This document shows, in pieces, positions 8,430-17,130 of a stretch of DNA of 64,000 nt (its first letter is position 1; every line of letters starts with the position of its first letter). This stretch comes from Streptomyces sp. NRRL WC-3605. Its GTDB lineage: Bacteria; Actinomycetota; Actinomycetes; Streptomycetales; Streptomycetaceae. The translations under genes were made by a program, and so were the position numbers. The stretch spans positions 44,607-108,606 of the forward strand of contig NZ_LLZN01000062.1 of assembly GCF_001509795.1 (NCBI RefSeq), in the 5' to 3' direction. The notes under the pieces were generated by a model. It worked only from the letters and a program-made list of their open reading frames with translations, was not told the origin of the DNA and did no database searches.

Positions 8430-10117
8430 CCCACGACCACGACCTGGTACTCCGTCCGACGCGGGAGCAGATCACAGCCGCCCTGAATCCGCCGGCCGGC
8501 CGCAACGGCGGGGACCTGGTCGTGGAGACGCTGGCCGGGCTCGGCGCGACGACCGTGTTCGGGCTGCCCGGCCAGCACGCCCTCGGCATGTTCGACGCGC
8601 TGCGCCGCAGCGACCTGCGCTACATAGGGCTGCGCGTGGAGAACAACGCCGGGTTCGCCGCCGACGCCTACGGCCGGATCACCGGCGAGGCGGCCCCGCT
8701 GCTGCTGTCCACGGGACCGGGCGCGCTGACCTCGCTGGCCGCGCTCCAGGAGGCGGCGGCCGCCTCGGCGCCGGTGCTCGCGATCAGCAGCCAGATCCCT
8801 ACGGCCGGCCTCGGCGGTGGCCGGCACGGCTATCTGCACGAACTCCCGGACCAGGCGGCCTCGTTCCGGGGCGTCGTGAAGTCGGTCCACACCGTGCGCG
8901 CCCAGTCCCAGATCCCGTCCGCGATCGAGGCGGCGTGGAAGTCGGCGCTCACCGCCCCGCACGGCCCGGTGTGGGTGGAGATCCCGCAGGACGTCCTGCT
9001 CGCCGGGACCTCGATCCCGGTCGTCACCGGCGGCGACGCCTTCCCCGAGGAACTGGTGCCGCGCCCGGAGCTGACGGCGGTGGCGGCCCATCTGCTGTCC
9101 CACGCCGAGCGCCCGGCGATCATCGCGGGCGGGGGAGTGGTCCGCGCGGACGCCTCGAAGAAGCTGCTCCAGCTGGCGGAGACCCTTCAGGCACCGGTGG
9201 TCACCACCCCCGGCGGCAAGGGCGCGTTCCCGTGGGAGCACCCGCTGTCGCTCCAGTCGTGGATCGAGGACCGGCACACCACCGACTTCCTGGAGGACGC
9301 CGACGTTCTGCTGGTGGTCGGCTCCGGGCTCGGTGAACTCTCCTCGAACTACCACACGTTCAGGCCGCGCGGACGGGTCGTCCAGATCGAGGCCGACCTC
9401 GGCAAGCTGGAGTCCAACCACCCGGCGCTGGGCATCCACGCCGACGCCCGGCCCGCGTTGCAGGCGCTGCTGGAGACCGTGTCCGGGCGCGACGACCCGG
9501 ACGCCCCCGGGCGGGTGCGCGAGGTGCTCGCGAAGGTCGCCGCCCGGATCGCCGCCCAGGACCTGACGCTGGAGCAGGAGGTGCTGGCGTCCGTCCGCCG
9601 GGCCCTGCCCGCCGGCTCCTCGTCCTTCTGGGACATGACGATCCTGGCGTACTGGGCCTGGTCGGCGTTCGACGCCAAGGGCCCCAACCGCATGCACTCC
9701 GCGCAGGGCGCCGGCGGCCTCGGCTACGGCTTCCCGGCGGCGCTCGGCGCGGCCGCCGCCGACCCGACCCGCCCCGTGCTCGCGGTGTCCGGTGACGGCG
9801 GCGCCCTCTACTCGATCGCCGAGCTCGCCACGGCCCGGCAGTACGGGCTGGACGTCACCTGGCTCATCGTCGACGACGGCGGCTACGGCATCCTGCGCGA
9901 GTACATGAACGACGCCTTCGGCGAGGCCACGGCGACCGAACTGACGCGTCCGGACTACGTGGCGCTCGCCGAGTCGTTCGGCGTCCCCGGGGTCAGGACC
10001 ACGCCCGAGACCCTGGAGGCGGACCTGGCAAAGGCCCTGTCCGAGCCGGGCCCCTCGGTGGTGGTGCTCCCGGCGGTGCTGCGCATGTTCGCCCCCACGC
10101 ATCTGGGATCGGAGTGA
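8426..10117 (+). CDS. Thiamine diphosphate-dependent enzyme (acetolactate synthase/benzoylformate decarboxylase-like)
   Basis: 563 aa with the full three-domain ThDP architecture: N-terminal PYR domain ([34 protein letters not shown] carrying the catalytic-type Glu), central Rossmann-like domain ([20 protein letters not shown]) and C-terminal PP domain ([20 protein letters not shown]). In the metal-binding motif the residue usually Asn is Asp ([12 protein letters not shown]), a variant also seen in related enzymes. It starts with GTG overlapping the ureohydrolase stop codon, so the two are translationally coupled. A 2-keto acid decarboxylase or C-C ligase acting on the deamidinated product is a reasonable inference; the reaction is unknown. 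Confidence 0.85.
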   Translation: MTHDHDLVLRPTREQITAALNPPAGRNGGDLVVETLAGLGATTVFGLPGQHALGMFDALRRSDLRYIGLRVENNAGFAADAYGRITGEAAPLLLSTGPGALTSLAALQEAAAASAPVLAISSQIPTAGLGGGRHGYLHELPDQAASFRGVVKSVHTVRAQSQIPSAIEAAWKSALTAPHGPVWVEIPQDVLLAGTSIPVVTGGDAFPEELVPRPELTAVAAHLLSHAERPAIIAGGGVVRADASKKLLQLAETLQAPVVTTPGGKGAFPWEHPLSLQSWIEDRHTTDFLEDADVLLVVGSGLGELSSNYHTFRPRGRVVQIEADLGKLESNHPALGIHADARPALQALLETVSGRDDPDAPGRVREVLAKVAARIAAQDLTLEQEVLASVRRALPAGSSSFWDMTILAYWAWSAFDAKGPNRMHSAQGAGGLGYGFPAALGAAAADPTRPVLAVSGDGGALYSIAELATARQYGLDVTWLIVDDGGYGILREYMNDAFGEATATELTRPDYVALAESFGVPGVRTTPETLEADLAKALSEPGPSVVVLPAVLRMFAPTHLGSE

Positions 10118-10141
10118 TCCGGGGGGCCGCCTGCGCGAGGG

Positions 10142-10948
10142 CTACCAGATCGACTCGACCCACTCCGGGTGGTCGATGAAGGGGTTGCGGTTGCCCTGGT
10201 ACGACGAGTAGATGACGTCGTTGCGGCGCTTCTCGGCGCTGTCCGGCGGGTCCTCGTCGTTCCACTGCTTCAGCACCGACAGACGCCCGTGGTACGGGAC
10301 GCTGCCGTTGATGGAGTCGTTGGCCTCCAGGTCGGGCCGGCCGTCGTCGCCCTCGTAGCGGACGGCCATGTAGAGGATCATGCGGGCCACGTCGCCCTTG
10401 ACGGCGTCGCGGGGCTCGAAGGAGTTCGAGTCGGTCAGGCTGCCACCGGAGTTGGTGAAGGCGCTGCCGCCGTTGTCGAAGTCCTTGTTGCCGCGGACGG
10501 AGTTGACCTGGACGTCCTCGGGGCGCAGATGGTGCAGGTCGGTGCCGGGTCCGGCCGAGGTCCCGAAGTCGCCGTGGGACTGGGCCCACACGTGCTCGCG
10601 GTTCCAGTCGCCGGTGTCGCCGCCGTTCAGTGACTTGCTGCGGGAGATGCCGCTGTAGAGCAGCTTGACGTTGTTGCTGTTGGCCGGGTCCTGGTCGGTG
10701 ACCTTCAGGGCGTCCCAGACGGCCGAGTAGGAGAGCTTGGTCTGGTTGCTGATGATCCCGTGGAGGGCGCTCTTCAGGGCGGGCCCGGTCTTGCCGAGCG
10801 CGGCGGCGTAGTACGTGTCGTCGTACGCCGTGGTGGTCGCGGCGGCCGGGGCCGCGGTCAGGGCCGGGGCGGTGAGCCCGGCCAGGAGGGCGGCCGTGGT
10901 GAGGGCCACGGACGTCCAGCGCCGGGGGCGTGGGGATGTCGCCGGCAT
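10142..10948 (-). CDS. Secreted endonuclease I family nuclease
   Basis: 268 aa. An N-terminal signal peptide (TSVALTTAALLAGLTAPALT, then AAPAAA) is followed by an endonuclease I fold. The His-Me finger core is visible as DWNREHVWAQSHG and GTDLHHLRPEDVQVNSVRGN, with catalytic His, metal-binding Asn and the conserved RGNKDF. GAGGAG lies 7 nt before the ATG at 10948. As a secreted nonspecific DNase/RNase it would scavenge nucleotides or degrade DNA released during mycelial death. It is transcribed towards the ThDP gene, ending 24 bp from it. Family assignment is confident; biological role inferred. Confidence 0.9.
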   Translation of the reverse strand: MPATSPRPRRWTSVALTTAALLAGLTAPALTAAPAAATTTAYDDTYYAAALGKTGPALKSALHGIISNQTKLSYSAVWDALKVTDQDPANSNNVKLLYSGISRSKSLNGGDTGDWNREHVWAQSHGDFGTSAGPGTDLHHLRPEDVQVNSVRGNKDFDNGGSAFTNSGGSLTDSNSFEPRDAVKGDVARMILYMAVRYEGDDGRPDLEANDSINGSVPYHGRLSVLKQWNDEDPPDSAEKRRNDVIYSSYQGNRNPFIDHPEWVESIW

Positions 10949-11082
10949 GGGGGGTCTCCTCTCGCGTGTCTACGCGGGTTGAGCGAAGGCGGCATCCGGA
11001 GCGTGACATGGGCATGCAGGCGTGTCGAGATCCGGTGTGTGTCCATCAGGTGAAGGAGTCCCTCAATCCGGCGCAAATGCGG

Positions 11083-11112
11083 GCGAGTTGCGGCCTCGTG
11101 GCGCCAACTCGC
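11083..11112. other. Imperfect hairpin upstream of the secreted serine hydrolase
   Basis: GCGAGTTGCGGCC paired with GGCGCCAACTCGC around a TCGT loop, an 11-of-13 match. Located just before the proposed ECF-type promoter; role unknown. Confidence 0.3.
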
Positions 11113-11125
11113 GGCCGTATCCGTA

Positions 11126-11151
11126 CAACCATTCGCGCGCCCTCGTTGGTC
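11126..11151 (+). promoter_or_regulatory. Candidate ECF-sigma promoter, CAACC-N18-GTC
   Basis: CAACC at 11126-11130 and GTC at 11149-11151, upstream of the secreted beta-lactamase-fold gene. The spacing resembles cell-envelope ECF promoters of Streptomyces (from memory of the SigE class). Two more copies of the pattern lie in intergenic DNA of this window. No ribosome binding site follows, so the message may have a very short leader. Confidence 0.3.
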
Positions 11152-11159
11152 AACCAGCC

Positions 11160-12038
11160 ATGACTCACGGGACAGCGAGCGAGAACTCCACGGGCGCGGC
11201 CAGACGCGCGCGAGCGGTCGTCGCGGCGGGCCTGGGCGCCGGCCTCGTCATAGCGCCTCTCGCCGCCGCCGCACCGGCCGCGGCGGCCACCCCCACCGTC
11301 AGCTGCACCTCGGCCAAGGCGGGGCTGGCCGACAAGCTGAAGCGGGACATCACCGCCGCCCTGGCCAACCGCAAGGGCACCGTCGCGGTCGGCCTGTACG
11401 ACCGCTCCACGAAGACCACCTGCACGCTCCGGGCGACCAGCGCCTACGACTCGGCCAGCGTCGTCAAGGTGACCGTCCTGGCCACGCTGCTGTGGGACGC
11501 CAAGAAGCACGACCGGTACCTCACCGACCGCGAGGCGTCCCTCACCAAGGCCATGATCACCAAGTCGGACAACGCGGCGACCACCACCCTGTGGAAGCAG
11601 CTCGGCATGACCAAGATCAAGGGCTTCCTCAGCGCCGCCGCCATGACGAAGACCGTCCCCGGCGCGAACGGCTACTGGGGGCTCACCCAGATCAACGTCA
11701 CCGACGAGCAGAAGCTCCTCAAGCTCGTCACCGCCAAGAACTCCGTGCTCAGCGACAACTCCCGCGCCTACATCCTCAAGCTGATGGGCCAGGTCGTCTC
11801 CTCGCAGCGCTGGGGCACCCCCTACGGCGTGCCGTCCGGCGTCTCCGTGGCCGTCAAGAACGGCTGGCTGCAGCGCGCCACCCACGGCTGGCGGGTGCAC
11901 AGCGTCGGCGCCTTCAAGGGCGGCGGCCACGACTACATGATCACGGTGCTCAGCCACGGCAACAACACCATGAACTACGGCATCGCCACCATCCAGGGCG
12001 TCGCCAAGGCCGTCCACAAGGACCTCAAGGCGAGCTGA
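11160..12038 (+). CDS. Secreted class A beta-lactamase-fold serine hydrolase
   Basis: 292 aa from the ATG at 11160. A signal peptide (ARAVVAAGLGAGLVIAPLAA, then AAPAAAA) leads to a penicillin-recognising domain. Equivalents of the active-site motifs are visible: SxxK as SASVVKV, SDN as KSDNAATT, and the third KTG-type box as KNGW. The Glu-containing omega loop is not obvious and the overall match to true beta-lactamases is weak, so a peptidoglycan-related or uncharacterised secreted hydrolase is more likely than a resistance enzyme. No Shine-Dalgarno is visible. Divergent from the endonuclease gene across about 210 bp. Confidence 0.75.
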   Translation: MTHGTASENSTGAARRARAVVAAGLGAGLVIAPLAAAAPAAAATPTVSCTSAKAGLADKLKRDITAALANRKGTVAVGLYDRSTKTTCTLRATSAYDSASVVKVTVLATLLWDAKKHDRYLTDREASLTKAMITKSDNAATTTLWKQLGMTKIKGFLSAAAMTKTVPGANGYWGLTQINVTDEQKLLKLVTAKNSVLSDNSRAYILKLMGQVVSSQRWGTPYGVPSGVSVAVKNGWLQRATHGWRVHSVGAFKGGGHDYMITVLSHGNNTMNYGIATIQGVAKAVHKDLKAS

Positions 12039-12138
12039 CCGCCCCGCCACCCCCCGCCGGATTGTTGCGGCGGGATGAAATCCGAGCTCACCGGCGTTGG
12101 TGCCTTCCGGTAGACCAGGACCAACGGGAGGCACGGGC

Positions 12139-15100
12139 GTGGCAGCGCAGCCAGGATGGGCACGACGACTGTGGGGCTACGCCTGGCGCTACCCGAAGGA
12201 CGTGGTCCTCGCCCTCGGCTCCTCCCTCGGCGGCATGGCCGTCATGGCGCTCGTCCCGCTGATCACCAAGGTGATCATCGACGACGTGATCGGCGGCGAG
12301 CGCAGGATGGCCGTCTGGGCGGGGCTGCTGATCGTCGCCGCCGTCGCCGTCTACGTCCTCACCTTCGTCCGCCGGTACTACGGCGGCCGGGTCGCCCTCG
12401 ACGTCCAGCACGACCTGCGCACCGACATGTTCCGGACGATCACCCGGCTCGACGGGCGCAAGCAGGACGAGCTGTCCACCGGGCAGGTCGTCGGCCGCGC
12501 CACCAGCGACCTCCAGCTGATCCAGGGCCTGCTCTTCATGCTCCCGATGACCATCGGGAACTTCATGCTCTTCCTGATCTCGCTGGGCATCATGACCTGG
12601 CTGTCGCCGCCGCTGACCCTGGTCGCCCTCGCGGTCGCCCCCGCCCTGTGGTGGATCGCCCGGCGCAGCCGCAGCAGACTGCACCCCTCCACCTGGTACG
12701 CGCAGGCCCAGGCCGCGGCCGTCGCGGGCGTCGTCGACGGCGCCGTCAGCGGCGTACGCGTGGTGAAGGGCTTCGGGCAGGAGGACCAGGAGACCGGCAA
12801 GCTCCGCGAGGTCGGACGGCGGCTCTACGCCGGACGGCTGCGCACCATCCGCTTCAACGCCAAGTACACCCCCGCCCTCCAGGCCGTCCCGGCGCTGGGC
12901 CAGGTCGCCATGCTCGCCCTCGGCGGCTGGCTGGCGGTGCGCGGGCACATCACGCTCGGCACCTTCGTCGCCTTCTCCACCTACCTCGCCCAGCTGGTCG
13001 GCCCGGTCCGCATGCTCGCCATGGTCCTCACCGTCGCCCAGCAGGCGCGCGCCAGCAGCGAACGCGTCCTGGAGCTGATCGACACCGAACCCTCGATCAA
13101 GGACGGCACCCGGACCCTCACGGCCGACGCCCCCGCCACCGTCGAGTTCGACGACGTCTCCTTCGGCTACGACGAGGAGCGCCCCGTCCTCGACGGACTC
13201 AGCCTGGAGATCCGCGCCGGGGAGACCCTCGCCGTGGTCGGCGCCTCCGGGTCCGGCAAGTCCACCGTCTCCCTGCTGCTCCCGCGCTTCTACGACGTCA
13301 CGGGCGGCGCCGTCCTCGTCGGCGGCCACGACGTGCGCGAGCTGACCCTGGACTCGCTGCGGGCCGCGATCGGGCTCGTCCCGGAGGACTCGTTCCTCTT
13401 CTCCGACTCCGTCCGCGCCAACATCGCCTACGGCCGCCCCGACGCCACCGACGAGCAGATCGAGGCCGCCGCCCGCGCCGCCCAGGCCGACCGCTTCATC
13501 GCCGACCTCCCCGAGGGGTACGGCACCAAGGTCGGCGAGCACGGCCTGACCCTCTCCGGTGGCCAGCGCCAGCGGATCGCGCTGGCCCGCGCGATCCTCG
13601 CCGACCCCCGGCTCCTCGTCCTCGACGACGCCACCTCGGCGGTGGACGCCCGGGTCGAGCACGAGATCCACGAGGCGCTCAAGCACGTCATGGAGGGCCG
13701 TACGACCCTCCTCATCGCCCACCGCCGCTCCACCCTCGGCCTCGCCGACCGCATCGCCGTCCTCGACGCCGGCCGGCTCGCCGACATCGGAACCCACGAG
13801 GAGCTCCAGGAGCGCTCCGCCCTCTACCGCCGCCTGCTCACCGACCCCGACGAGCTCGGCGGGGTCTCGCCCGGTCACACCCAGCCGCCCTCTCCCCAGG
13901 AGGACACCTCCGTCCGGGACGAGCTGGACGCCGAGTTCGACGCGGAGCGCGGGGTCACGCCCCGGCTGTGGACCGGCGACCGCGAACCCAAGGACCTCGC
14001 GCTGGCCCAGTCCCCGGCCACCCCCGAACTGCTCGCCCAGGTCGAGGCCCTGCCCCCGGCGCGCGACGTCCCCGACGTCGACGAGGCGAGCGCGGTCCGG
14101 CCCGAGCGGTCGTACGGGCTGCGGCGGCTGCTGCGGGGCTTCGGGCGCCCGCTGCTGATCAGCCTCGCCCTGGTCGCCGTGGACGCGGGCATGGGCCTGC
14201 TGCTGCCGATCCTGATCCGGCACGGCATCGACTCGGGCGTCGGCCAGGCCGCGCTGGGCGCGGTGTGGGCGGCCTCCCTGCTCGGGCTGCTCGCGGTCAC
14301 CGTCCAGTGGGCCGCGCAGATCGGCGAGACCCGGATGACCGGGCGCACCGGCGAGCGGGTGCTGTACGCGCTGCGGCTGAAGATCTTCGCCCAGCTCCAG
14401 CGGCTCGGCCTGGACTACTACGAGCGCGAGCTGACCGGCCGGATCATGACCCGCATGACGACGGACGTGGACGCGCTGTCCACGTTCCTGCAGACGGGCC
14501 TGGTCACCGCCTTCGTCTCGGTCGTCACCTTCTTCGGCATCATGGGCGCCCTGCTGGTGCTCGACGTGCAGCTGGCGTTCGTGGTCTTCGCGACCCTGCC
14601 GCCGCTGATCGTCGCCACCTACTTCTTCCGCCGGGCGAGCGTGAAGGCGTACGAGCTGGCCCGTGAGCGGGTGTCGGTGGTCAACGCCGACCTCCAGGAG
14701 TCGGTGGCGGGCCTGCGGATCGTGCAGGCGTTCCGGCGCGAGCGCGACGGCGGCGCCCGGTTCGCCGAGCGCAGCGACAGCTACCGCCAGGCCCGGATCC
14801 GCGGCCAGTGGCTGATCTCGATCTACTTCCCGTTCGTGCAGTTCCTGGCGTCGGCGGCGGCCGCCGCCGTGCTGATCGTGGGCGGGGTGCGGATCGACGC
14901 GGCCACGCTGACGACCGGCGCGCTGGTGGCGTACCTGCTCTACATCGACCTGTTCTTCGCGCCGGTCCAGCAGCTCTCCCAGGTCTTCGACGGCTACCAG
15001 CAGGCCACGGTCTCGCTCGGCCGCATCCAGGAGCTGCTGCGCGAGCCGACGTCGACGCGGGCCGCCGAGGAGCCGCGCGAGGTGCGGGAGCTGCGGGGCG

Positions 15101-15855
15101 AGATCGCCTTCGAGGGCGTGCGCTTCGCCTACGGCGACGACGAGGAGGCGCTGTCCGGCATCGACCTGCGCGTCCCCGCCGGGCAGACCGTCGCGTTCGT
15201 CGGGGAGACCGGCGCCGGCAAGTCGACCCTGGTGAAGCTGGTCGCCCGGTTCTACGACCCGAGCGCCGGCCGCGTCACCGTCGACGGCACCGACGTGCGG
15301 GACCTCGACCTGACGTCGTACCGCCACCGGCTCGGGGTCGTGCCGCAGGAGGCGTACCTCTTCCCCGGGACGGTCCGGGACGCCATCGCCTACGGGCGGC
15401 CCGACGCCACCGACGCCGAGGTCGAGGCGGCCGCACGGGCGGTGGGCGCGCACGAGATGATCGCGACCCTCGACGGCGGCTACCTCCACGAGGTCGCCGA
15501 GCGCGGCCGCAACCTCTCCGCCGGGCAGCGCCAGCTGATCGCGCTGGCCCGCGCCGAGCTGGTCGACCCCGACGTGCTGCTCCTCGACGAGGCGACGGCC
15601 GCCCTCGATCTGGCCACGGAGGCCCAGGTCAACCAGGCGACCGACCGGCTCGCGGGCCGCCGTACGACCCTCGTCGTGGCCCACCGGCTGACGACGGCCG
15701 CGCGGGCCGACCGGGTGGTGCTCATGGACCACGGCCGGGTCGCCGAGGACGGTACGCACGAGGAACTGCTGGCGCGCGGCGGACGGTACGCCGAGCTGTG
15801 GCGGACCTTCCTCGGGCAGGCCGAACCGGAGGAGCCGGTCGGCGTGGCCCGGTGA
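12139..15855 (+). CDS. Fused heterodimer-type ABC exporter (TMD-NBD-TMD-NBD)
   Basis: 1238 aa, two complete type IV exporter half-transporters in one chain. GTG at 12139 follows GGGAGG by 7 nt. Half 1: about six helices, Walker A GASGSGKST (~368), signature LSGGQRQR (~472), Walker B LVLDDATSAVD in which Asp497 replaces the catalytic Glu. A charged linker of about 100 residues follows. Half 2: second membrane domain, Walker A GETGAGKST (~1022), altered signature NLSAGQRQL (~1125), canonical Walker B LLLDEATAALD with Glu1151. So one composite ATP site (NBD1 Walker A/B with NBD2 signature) is degenerate and the other canonical, as in TM287/288-type heterodimers. A drug or lipid exporter is likely; substrate unknown. 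Confidence 0.9.
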   Translation: MAAQPGWARRLWGYAWRYPKDVVLALGSSLGGMAVMALVPLITKVIIDDVIGGERRMAVWAGLLIVAAVAVYVLTFVRRYYGGRVALDVQHDLRTDMFRTITRLDGRKQDELSTGQVVGRATSDLQLIQGLLFMLPMTIGNFMLFLISLGIMTWLSPPLTLVALAVAPALWWIARRSRSRLHPSTWYAQAQAAAVAGVVDGAVSGVRVVKGFGQEDQETGKLREVGRRLYAGRLRTIRFNAKYTPALQAVPALGQVAMLALGGWLAVRGHITLGTFVAFSTYLAQLVGPVRMLAMVLTVAQQARASSERVLELIDTEPSIKDGTRTLTADAPATVEFDDVSFGYDEERPVLDGLSLEIRAGETLAVVGASGSGKSTVSLLLPRFYDVTGGAVLVGGHDVRELTLDSLRAAIGLVPEDSFLFSDSVRANIAYGRPDATDEQIEAAARAAQADRFIADLPEGYGTKVGEHGLTLSGGQRQRIALARAILADPRLLVLDDATSAVDARVEHEIHEALKHVMEGRTTLLIAHRRSTLGLADRIAVLDAGRLADIGTHEELQERSALYRRLLTDPDELGGVSPGHTQPPSPQEDTSVRDELDAEFDAERGVTPRLWTGDREPKDLALAQSPATPELLAQVEALPPARDVPDVDEASAVRPERSYGLRRLLRGFGRPLLISLALVAVDAGMGLLLPILIRHGIDSGVGQAALGAVWAASLLGLLAVTVQWAAQIGETRMTGRTGERVLYALRLKIFAQLQRLGLDYYERELTGRIMTRMTTDVDALSTFLQTGLVTAFVSVVTFFGIMGALLVLDVQLAFVVFATLPPLIVATYFFRRASVKAYELARERVSVVNADLQESVAGLRIVQAFRRERDGGARFAERSDSYRQARIRGQWLISIYFPFVQFLASAAAAAVLIVGGVRIDAATLTTGALVAYLLYIDLFFAPVQQLSQVFDGYQQATVSLGRIQELLREPTSTRAAEEPREVRELRGEIAFEGVRFAYGDDEEALSGIDLRVPAGQTVAFVGETGAGKSTLVKLVARFYDPSAGRVTVDGTDVRDLDLTSYRHRLGVVPQEAYLFPGTVRDAIAYGRPDATDAEVEAAARAVGAHEMIATLDGGYLHEVAERGRNLSAGQRQLIALARAELVDPDVLLLDEATAALDLATEAQVNQATDRLAGRRTTLVVAHRLTTAARADRVVLMDHGRVAEDGTHEELLARGGRYAELWRTFLGQAEPEEPVGVAR

Positions 15856-15886
15856 GCCCGGCCCCCGCGTGGGCGTGACGGCCGTG

Positions 15887-15912
15887 CAACCATCCGGCAT
15901 ACGCCAGGCGTC
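15887..15912 (+). promoter_or_regulatory. Candidate ECF-sigma promoter, CAACC-N18-GTC
   Basis: GTGCAACC ends at 15891 and GCGTCC contains GTC at 15910-15912. About 45 bp upstream of the start of a small secreted protein. Same spacing class as the sites at 11126 and 26877. Inference only. Confidence 0.35.
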
Positions 15913-15957
15913 CGTACACCAGTACGCTCATCGCCGGTGTACGGGGAGGACTTCACA

Positions 15958-16347
15958 GTGGACAAGGGTGGTATACGCCGACGACTGGCTGTCTGCCTGG
16001 CGCTGGTGACCGCGTCCGGGCTGCTCGCGATCGCCGTTCCGGCACAGGCGCACGCCGCGCCGAGCCGTTGCGAGGGACGCAAGGTCAGGACGTATCCGTT
16101 CTCCACCGGGACGCTGTACGTGTACAAGAAGAACGGCTACGTCTGCGCGATCACGCTGCCGAAGAGCCCCGGGCGCAAGCAGCGCATGATGGTCAGCGTG
16201 CGGGCCTACCGGGCCAACCCGGTCACGGACGAGGGCCGGTACACCCGACGGGCCGGACCGGTGACCGTCCACGCCGGGAACCGCTGCGTGTGGGTGAAGG
16301 GCAAGGTGGGCGGCGACTCGGTGAGCAAGGGCTGGATCCTGTGCTGA
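15958..16347 (+). CDS. Small secreted protein, four cysteines
   Basis: 129 aa from the GTG at 15958, chosen because GGGGAGG lies 8 nt upstream (an in-frame GTG at 15937 precedes that site). The first ~34 residues form a signal peptide (RRLAVCLALVTASGLLAIAV, cleavage after AQAHA). The mature ~95-residue protein is basic and has four cysteines (SRCEG, GYVCAI, NRCVW and the C-terminal ILC), enough for two disulfides. I do not recognise a family. Preceded by a possible ECF-type promoter. Function unknown. Confidence 0.75.
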   Translation: MDKGGIRRRLAVCLALVTASGLLAIAVPAQAHAAPSRCEGRKVRTYPFSTGTLYVYKKNGYVCAITLPKSPGRKQRMMVSVRAYRANPVTDEGRYTRRAGPVTVHAGNRCVWVKGKVGGDSVSKGWILC

Positions 16348-16366
16348 CCGGCGGCGCGGGCCGCCC

Positions 16367-16993
16367 TCACATCCGCCGGGCGCAGCCGACCGGCTTCTCG
16401 CCGCCCACCTTCACGTAGAGGGCGGTCGACGAGGGGCACCGGGACCGTCTGTCCACGGTCCGCGTCACCTTGTAGCCCGGCTCGTGCTCGCCCTCGCCGT
16501 CGCAGGCCGTCTCCCGGACCTGCCCGTCGCCCGAGCCGTAGACGCAGTCGCCGACGATCGTGCGAGGGCCGCCCCCGCCGCCGGGGTCGCCCGGGTGGGG
16601 CGGGGTGAGGTTGCGCATGCAGGCGTAGCCCTGCGGGACGGCGCCGTCGCCGTCCTCGTCGGAGGTCCGGTCCTGGGCGCTGATGTGCAGGACGAAGTCG
16701 GTGGTCCCCGGGCACGGCGGGCCGCCGCGGACGGTGCCGTCGTGCCGGGCCACGACCCGCGCGGCCGCCCGCTCGCTCGCGCACGGCACCTCGGTGAAGC
16801 TGGTCCGGCCGAACGAACTGCACTCGTCCACCGCGAGGAACACCGCCCTGTGCCCACCGGGCACCGGCGCGGTGGCGCTCGTGCCCGGCGGGCCGTCCTC
16901 CGGGGACGCCGTCGGCCCCTGGCACCCCGTCAGCAGCGCGGCGAGCAGCGCCGCCGCCGTGCACACGGCCGCCCCACCTGGTCCTCCACGCAT
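16367..16993 (-). CDS. Putative lipoprotein with cysteine-rich domain
   Basis: 208 aa. An N-terminal lipoprotein signal ends in the lipobox LLTGC, followed by a Ser/Pro/Thr-rich tether. The rest contains two related blocks, each with spaced cysteines: DECSSFGRTSFTEVPC with YACMRNL, and VGDCVYGSGDGQVRETAC with VGCARRM at the C-terminus. The GDCV...C pattern recalls the LppU/SCO3897 group of actinobacterial lipoproteins (weak, from memory). Convergent with the small secreted protein, 19 bp apart. Function unknown; an extracytoplasmic location is well supported. Confidence 0.7.
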   Translation of the reverse strand: MRGGPGGAAVCTAAALLAALLTGCQGPTASPEDGPPGTSATAPVPGGHRAVFLAVDECSSFGRTSFTEVPCASERAAARVVARHDGTVRGGPPCPGTTDFVLHISAQDRTSDEDGDGAVPQGYACMRNLTPPHPGDPGGGGGPRTIVGDCVYGSGDGQVRETACDGEGEHEPGYKVTRTVDRRSRCPSSTALYVKVGGEKPVGCARRM

Positions 16994-17130
16994 CGCACCC
17001 CCCGGTACCCCCGGTCCAGCGTGACCCGCGACAGCGGGTGCACGCCAGACATACGGGGTCCTTTGCGCCGGTCGGTAACGAGTGCGCCCGTTGTGTGACG
17101 TACGGGCGCTACGTCTGATGCGTCAGCGGT

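Noticed and set aside
11022..11159. N-terminal extension of the secreted serine hydrolase
   Set aside because: It would place 46 residues before the signal peptide, including the hairpin and promoter-like boxes.
11160..12038. Calling this gene an antibiotic-resistance beta-lactamase
   Set aside because: The SxxK and SDN motifs fit, but the omega-loop Glu is not evident and the third box is KNG, so function is left open.
12088..15900. A 1270-codon frame on the minus strand
   Set aside because: It is the antisense shadow of the fused ABC exporter; composition is Gly/Asp/Val/Leu-rich low complexity with no domain, and the plus-strand gene has every ABC motif.
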